A stretch of 64,000 nt of DNA from Acidobacteriaceae bacterium (GTDB lineage: Bacteria; Acidobacteriota; Terriglobia; Terriglobales; Acidobacteriaceae), in the NCBI GenBank assembly GCA_003170825.1, contig PMYL01000019.1, positions 114,717 through 178,716 of the forward strand, written 5' to 3'. A program made the translations under genes and the position numbers. The notes beneath the pieces were generated by a model. The model worked only from the letters and a program-made list of their open reading frames with translations, was not told where the DNA came from and did no database searches. Shown here piece after piece: positions 57,885-64,000 of the stretch (positions are counted from its first letter, which is position 1; each line of letters begins with the position of its first letter).

Positions 57885-59075
57885 TTAAAAGGCAAATCTG
57901 TAAGGCTCCAACGGCGTCTTGCTTCCGATCTTCGATGTATTGATAGCAAGGTTCCCGTTATCGAGAGTCGTTACGGGGACGTGCCAATAGGACCGGTCTC
58001 CGTTTTCCGTCATGTTCAAGTTCTTTTTGTTCGCTGCAAGCCATGAATAGGGCACAGCAAATGCTTCGTTGCGGTCCATACAGGAGAGAACAAAGTATCC
58101 ATCTTCGGCCTCAGCTAAGAATGCGTCCCATTTTGGATGGTACGCATACCAATATGGTTGATAATCGCCTTCATAGCGCTTCGATACTGCGCAACAAATT
58201 CGAAGTTCTTTGTTTGGGCTCCAGAAAAGTGTCCGACTCTGTTTCACCAGCTCCTTTCCCTTTAGGGCAGCGAATGCCTCGACAGCCTGTTGCCGTTTCG
58301 CATTCAATAACTCGGGTGCAGTCCGGATTTGTTTTCCTCCTTCATGCTCATCCTGATCGCTCGGTTCCTCTTGTTCATTTCCCTGTTGATTCTCAACATC
58401 AACGGCGGTTGTAAAGATAACGTCGATTATCTTGTCAATCTTGGTGTACTCGAACGGCTGGAGCAATTGGCGGATTTGGTGAACTGTGGCCGGATCGTCT
58501 GACTTTTCCTTGACCTGTACCAGCTTGATAAGCCGCTCCACGCTGATCAGGCGCATCTCCCATGCGTAACGAGATCCACGGACTTGCGCCTCCAGAGCAC
58601 CCGTATCCTCCCGACCTACAACAATAAGGACGGATGCGTCCTGTTGAACCTTCTTTTCCGCAACCAGCCGTTCTTTGTATTTGGCAAGCTTCTCTAAAGA
58701 AATTGTCACATAATCCGTGGTTTTCGCTTCGATTATTAGGTCAGACTGGTCTTTGTGTCGCCATATCCCGTCGAATCCAATAGAGGTCCTTGTTCCTTGG
58801 TATAGGCCGTCCTCGACATCAAAATCCAGCCGCCGCCCGAGTTCGTTGACAATGTCTTGAAGTACCAAGCCGCCTTTGTTGAATGTCGTTTCCAAACAGT
58901 GTCGCGCGTACCCGAAGAGCTGCTCGCTTGGAACCATCTTGAGAAACTGACGAAACTCCTTGGAACAATCTGTATTATCCCGCAGGCCTCCGTCTCCAGC
59001 GTTTGAGACCACCTGTTCGATGGTTTGTTTTAGAACCTCATCTTTGTTGCTTTTCCAGAAGCTCAGTAAAGCCAT
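57885..59075 (-). CDS. PD-(D/E)xK nuclease-like protein of unknown role
   Basis: A 396-residue protein, visibly more AT-rich than its neighbours. An N-terminal helical part (1-85) leads into GFDGIWRHKDQSDLIIEAKTTD: Asp102, Glu116 and Lys118 form a PD-(D/E)xK nuclease core, with more core strands to about 165 (ASVLIVVGRED). An acidic Gln/Glu-rich linker (about 225-250) follows. The C-terminal domain (about 255-396) has aromatic-rich strands (YWYAYHPKWDAFL, YFVLSCMDRNEAFAVPYSWL). It could be a restriction-like enzyme of a defence system, but no methylase or helicase is adjacent. The domain call is by motif; the biological role is open. Confidence 0.7.
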   Translation of the reverse strand: MALLSFWKSNKDEVLKQTIEQVVSNAGDGGLRDNTDCSKEFRQFLKMVPSEQLFGYARHCLETTFNKGGLVLQDIVNELGRRLDFDVEDGLYQGTRTSIGFDGIWRHKDQSDLIIEAKTTDYVTISLEKLAKYKERLVAEKKVQQDASVLIVVGREDTGALEAQVRGSRYAWEMRLISVERLIKLVQVKEKSDDPATVHQIRQLLQPFEYTKIDKIIDVIFTTAVDVENQQGNEQEEPSDQDEHEGGKQIRTAPELLNAKRQQAVEAFAALKGKELVKQSRTLFWSPNKELRICCAVSKRYEGDYQPYWYAYHPKWDAFLAEAEDGYFVLSCMDRNEAFAVPYSWLAANKKNLNMTENGDRSYWHVPVTTLDNGNLAINTSKIGSKTPLEPYRFAF

Positions 59076-59238
59076 GTGGGACCGTACCTTTCGACTGAAC
59101 TTTCAGGATAGCACTTTGTTCAATTCCTCGATGCACGAGGTTAGTCGTGGTTTCCCACCCTTTCCGCAGGAAAAAGCGGAAAGAATGGGGCACGGGGCTT
59201 CTGTGGGTGGGACGAGGCGAAATGCAAAGCCCGCTGGC

Positions 59239-61743
<2,505 letters not shown>

Positions 61744-61912
61744 GGCAGGGGCGCTCCCGCTCGTTGGCCGCTCAGGAACCTTCCGCGAGCGAGCCGATGG
61801 AGCGGACGAAGAGTCCCAGAGCAGCTTTTATTATCCCTGCCCGGGAGGGGGATTTTGGGCAAAAGAAGGCGGGGGGAACCTTGGTGTGGACCCCCGGCGG
61901 GGGTTGTGGACC

Positions 61913-62329
61913 TTATGTGATGATTCCCACAGTCCGCAAAACCTCAATGCAGCGCATCAGACCCTGGTCATATGTCAATATGCCGTAGTGCAGTCGAGCA
62001 GCAACCGCGCACAGGAGAATATCGACTGGCCCGCACTGCACTCCGTGATCCTGACAGAGATTGAACAGATGCGCGGCCTGGACATAATCGGCGGTTGTAA
62101 CTTCTTCATCGCGAAACGGTTCGAGCAGCTCTTCAGTCTTGGCGAATTGCACTTGATCCCTTATACCGGACAATATCTCCTGGCGGACCGGGCCGATGAT
62201 GGCGGCACGGCGGTCCTGAATAGTTTCCCTAAGCTCCGCGAGCATTTGTTGCTCGTGCGCGTTGATCCGGGTCTTATCCCGGCGCCGAAGCGAAAGCGAC
62301 CATACGCAGGTGTCGACGATCTCTTTCAA
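61913..62329 (-). CDS. vapC: PIN-domain toxin (VapC)
   Basis: A 138-residue VapC ribonuclease. Active-site acids: Asp in EIVDTCVWSLSLRR, Glu in GPVRQEILSGI, Asp in GPVDILLCAVA and Asp in LTYDQGLMRC. This pattern resembles the VapC subgroup paired with short ribbon-helix-helix antitoxins. The start is a TTG overlapping the antitoxin stop (TTGA). Intact and of normal length. It lies 170 bp upstream of ftsK, so ftsK has its own promoter region. Confidence 0.9.
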   Translation of the reverse strand: MKEIVDTCVWSLSLRRRDKTRINAHEQQMLAELRETIQDRRAAIIGPVRQEILSGIRDQVQFAKTEELLEPFRDEEVTTADYVQAAHLFNLCQDHGVQCGPVDILLCAVAARLHYGILTYDQGLMRCIEVLRTVGIIT

Positions 62330-62547
62330 CGTTCATCAACCTCAATTCGGTCGAGTTGCCGCATCTTTTTGTAGTCGTAATTTGGATCGAAGTCGATAGT
62401 TCCGAAATGATCCAGAATCTTCAACTGCTTACGCCAGCGGATATACTCGTCGAGCGCCGCAGTGACGGCTTCCCTCTTGGTTCTGTGGTGGCCGATCCGC
62501 CGCGCCTCATCGATCAATCCGTCGTCGATTGCCAGATTGGTTGCCAT
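62326..62547 (-). CDS. vapB: VapB antitoxin (ribbon-helix-helix)
   Basis: A 73-residue antitoxin. MATNLAIDDGLIDEARRIG with HHRTKREAVTAALDEYIRW is the MetJ/Arc-type ribbon-helix-helix fold; the tail GTIDFDPNYDYKKMR is the typical toxin-binding segment of this VapB clade. GGGAGGTGG lies just upstream of ATG 62547, which is therefore preferred over an earlier in-frame start at 62577. First gene of the pair. Confidence 0.9.
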   Translation of the reverse strand: MATNLAIDDGLIDEARRIGHHRTKREAVTAALDEYIRWRKQLKILDHFGTIDFDPNYDYKKMRQLDRIEVDER

Positions 62548-62574
62548 GATCCACCTCCCGCATGTGTAGAGTAT

Positions 62575-62590
62575 CACACATTAGAGTGTG
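62575..62590. promoter_or_regulatory. Operator candidate for the third vapBC
   Basis: CACAC-ATTAGA-GTGTG is a perfect 5-bp dyad about 28 bp upstream of the vapB start, within a longer AT-rich run that repeats GTGTAGAGT/GTGTGTAG. The position fits autoregulation by the VapBC complex. Confidence 0.5.
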
Positions 62591-62611
62591 TAGCGGCAAC
62601 TGCCCCGGAAT

Positions 62612-63475
62612 TCAGCTGCCGATGAACTTGGCTCCCCAGATCAGCAGCGCGCCGCCGAGGAGGATGCGGTAGACGGCGAACATGACAAAGCCGTGCTTGC
62701 GGACCCAGAAGAGGAACCACTCCACCACGCCGAGGGCGACGAAGAAGGAAACTACCAGGCCGATGAGGAGGACGATCCAGTTGTCGGTGGTCATCACCAC
62801 ATGCGCGGTTGCGCCGCCGCTGGGGAAGACCTCCTTCTTCAGGTCCCAGCAGGTGGCGGCGACCATGGTGGGAATGGAGAGGAGGAAGCTGAACTCGAGG
62901 GCGGTGGGGCGGTCGAGACCGGCCACCTGGCCGGCGGCGATGGTGGACATGGAGCGCGAGGTACCGGGAAAGATGGCCGACAGCGTCTGGCAGAGGCCGA
63001 TCCAGATGGCCTGCGGGAGGGTCATCTGCTCGACATGGAGGATCGTCGACTCGCGGCGGGCCGCCCAGGCATCGATGATCCACATGACGATGCCGCCGAT
63101 GAGCAGAGCCCAGGCCATGGCCGTGATGCTGCCCAGATTTTTTTCGCTCCATTTGTGCAGGAGCAGGGCAGGCGCCGAGGTGACGGCAAAGGCGATGAAG
63201 GTGAGGGAGATGGGATGGGTGAGCCAGTTGCGGTCGCCGTTTTCGCCCCTGGGGAAGGTACGGAGAAAGCCGACAATCCGGCCCAGGAAGAGCAGCAAGA
63301 GCGCCAGAATCGCGCCCAACTGGATGACGATGGTGTACATCTTCCAGTAAGCGTCATCGAGGGGGATGTTCATGAGAGCTTCGGAGATGCGCAGATGCGC
63401 CGTCGAGCTGACCGGCAGGAACTCGGTCAGGCCTTCCACGATGCCGAGAATGATGGACTGAATATAGGGGTTCAA
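62612..63475 (-). CDS. uppP: Undecaprenyl-diphosphatase
   Basis: A 287-residue polytopic membrane phosphatase (BacA/UppP) that recycles undecaprenyl pyrophosphate, the lipid carrier for peptidoglycan, and gives bacitracin tolerance. Conserved motifs are EGLTEFLPVSSTAHL near the N-terminus and FPGTSRSMSTIAAG in the middle. About eight helices are visible. The start is a TTG at 63475 with GGAGG 4-5 bp upstream and no better ATG. Monocistronic by position. Confidence 0.95.
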   Translation of the reverse strand: MNPYIQSIILGIVEGLTEFLPVSSTAHLRISEALMNIPLDDAYWKMYTIVIQLGAILALLLLFLGRIVGFLRTFPRGENGDRNWLTHPISLTFIAFAVTSAPALLLHKWSEKNLGSITAMAWALLIGGIVMWIIDAWAARRESTILHVEQMTLPQAIWIGLCQTLSAIFPGTSRSMSTIAAGQVAGLDRPTALEFSFLLSIPTMVAATCWDLKKEVFPSGGATAHVVMTTDNWIVLLIGLVVSFFVALGVVEWFLFWVRKHGFVMFAVYRILLGGALLIWGAKFIGS

Positions 63476-63796
63476 GAAGCCTCCAGGGAGCGGTTGACAT
63501 AAGGCGGCATGAGAGCGCGATAAATCATATTGATCCGGCCCGATCGAGTTGAATCGGATAAAAGCAAAAGCAGGTCCTTCGACTTCACAGGTCTCAAAAA
63601 ACGAGACCTGCTCCGCTCAGGATGACAGCTTGTATGGTGGTTCAATCCATTGGGACCGGATCGATGATCCGCTTATTCCCGGTCGATACCGTAGACAGGG
63701 ACTCCCTCATCCAATTTGTACACCAGGGCCACGGCCCTCGCGCCAAACTTCGTTCAGGATGACAGATTTGTTGTGATGCGATCGTTTTGGGCCGGA
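63476..63796. other. Intergenic region holding a MITE-like element
   Basis: No gene is supported. The gap is nearly filled by a segment bounded by 12-bp inverted repeats (see the mobile element at 63530-63800). Inside are a hairpin (GGTCTC-AAAAAAC-GAGACC, 63590-63608), a CGGATC-GAT-GATCCG palindrome near 63660 and two copies of a CAGGATGACAG motif. Confidence 0.6.
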
Positions 63797-63800
63797 TCAA
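63530..63800. mobile_element. Possible MITE-like element
   Basis: TTGATCCGGCCC (63530-63541) and its exact complement GGGCCGGATCAA (63789-63800) bound 271 bp with no coding capacity. Next to the ends, CGATCG is also mirrored, with a TTTT insertion in the right arm. Inside, CGCTCAGGATGACAG (63614-63628) and CGTTCAGGATGACAG (63751-63765) form a direct repeat. No target-site duplication is evident. The right end covers the stop codon of the next gene. Confidence 0.4.
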
Positions 63801-64000
63801 TCGTTGAGGGGCTCGGATTCGGTGAGGATTTGGGCGAGCAGCGCGGGGTCCACATTGCCGCCGCTGACCACGGCTACGGCGGTGGCGTAGGGCGGAAGTT
63901 CGGCAGCGTGGAAGAGCAGGGCGGCGGCGGCTACGGCTCCGCTGGGCTCGGGGACGAGGCGCGTGACGGCTACGATGGCGCGCATGGCGGCGCGGATTTC
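63797..64000 (-). CDS. Threonine/serine dehydratase, C-terminal fragment
   Basis: The last 67 residues of a PLP-dependent fold-II enzyme, cut by the window edge. RLVPEPSGAVAAAALLFH followed by AVAVVSGGNVDP is the C-terminal signature of threonine dehydratase, serine racemase and related catabolic enzymes. The PLP lysine lies outside. It would deaminate threonine or serine to a 2-oxo acid and ammonia, or racemise serine. No regulatory ACT domain follows, so it is the short, catabolic type. The stop codon lies within the MITE-like inverted repeat. Confidence 0.85.
   Translation of the reverse strand, partial: EIRAAMRAIVAVTRLVPEPSGAVAAAALLFHAAELPPYATAVAVVSGGNVDPALLAQILTESEPLND

Overview
The window looks like a chromosomal segment of an Acidobacteriota bacterium, probably of the Terriglobia/Acidobacteriaceae type. 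Evidence: high-GC coding DNA, two acidobacterial-type VWFA secreted proteins, a TonB-dependent receptor with an N-terminal carboxypeptidase-regulatory-like domain, a phosphoketolase-acetate kinase pair, and a Gram-negative envelope gene set (Lol-type permease, lytic transglycosylase, CapA, UppP). No rRNA, tRNA, CRISPR array or transposase gene was recognised. All calls come from reading the sequence; no database search was run.

Layout. 1-6.1 kb: the end of a BtuB/Cir-like TonB receptor, then a probable carbohydrate operon (SSS-family symporter, 71-aa membrane peptide, FucI/AraA-fold isomerase, M24-fold protein lacking most metal ligands) behind a promoter with a perfect operator-like dyad. 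6.1-11 kb: a VapBC module, a cupin, and xfp-ackA, which turns pentose or fructose phosphates into acetyl-phosphate and then acetate plus ATP. 11-16.3 kb: VWFA protein, secreted protein of unknown function, acyltransferase 3, proC. 16.6-24 kb: three tandem paralogous membrane GGDEF proteins with OB-fold-like periplasmic regions; the copy at 16.6-19.0 kb has lost a catalytic aspartate.

24.3-35 kb: nitroreductase, a large TonB receptor, lytic transglycosylase, HAD phosphatase, TraB/ChaN-like protein, a second toxin-antitoxin pair, a LolC/E-type permease and a secreted beta-propeller protein. 35-41 kb: a methyltransferase flanked by 52-bp direct repeats, a second VWFA protein, an S4-domain protein, an NADP-type alcohol dehydrogenase and an S55 (SpoIVB-like) serine peptidase. 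41-49.4 kb: ErpA/IscA and a type IV pilus/type II secretion-like assembly operon (PilC-PilB-PilM-PilN-PilO-PilP-like-pseudopilin).

49.5-64 kb: a MerR regulator with a diagnostic 19-bp-spacer promoter and a CpxP/Spy-like partner, CapA, a ftsY-ribD-ribE-zinc-ribbon cluster, a mobile-mystery-A-like HTH protein, an NRAMP relative with an altered metal site, a lone PD-(D/E)xK nuclease-like protein, ftsK, a third VapBC, uppP, and the end of a threonine/serine dehydratase beside a MITE-like intergenic element.

Two threads cross the window. First, short palindromic (REP-like) sequences recur between genes and have been absorbed into the coding ends of the S55 peptidase and PilM. Second, in all three toxin-antitoxin pairs the toxin uses a non-ATG start overlapping the antitoxin stop codon.
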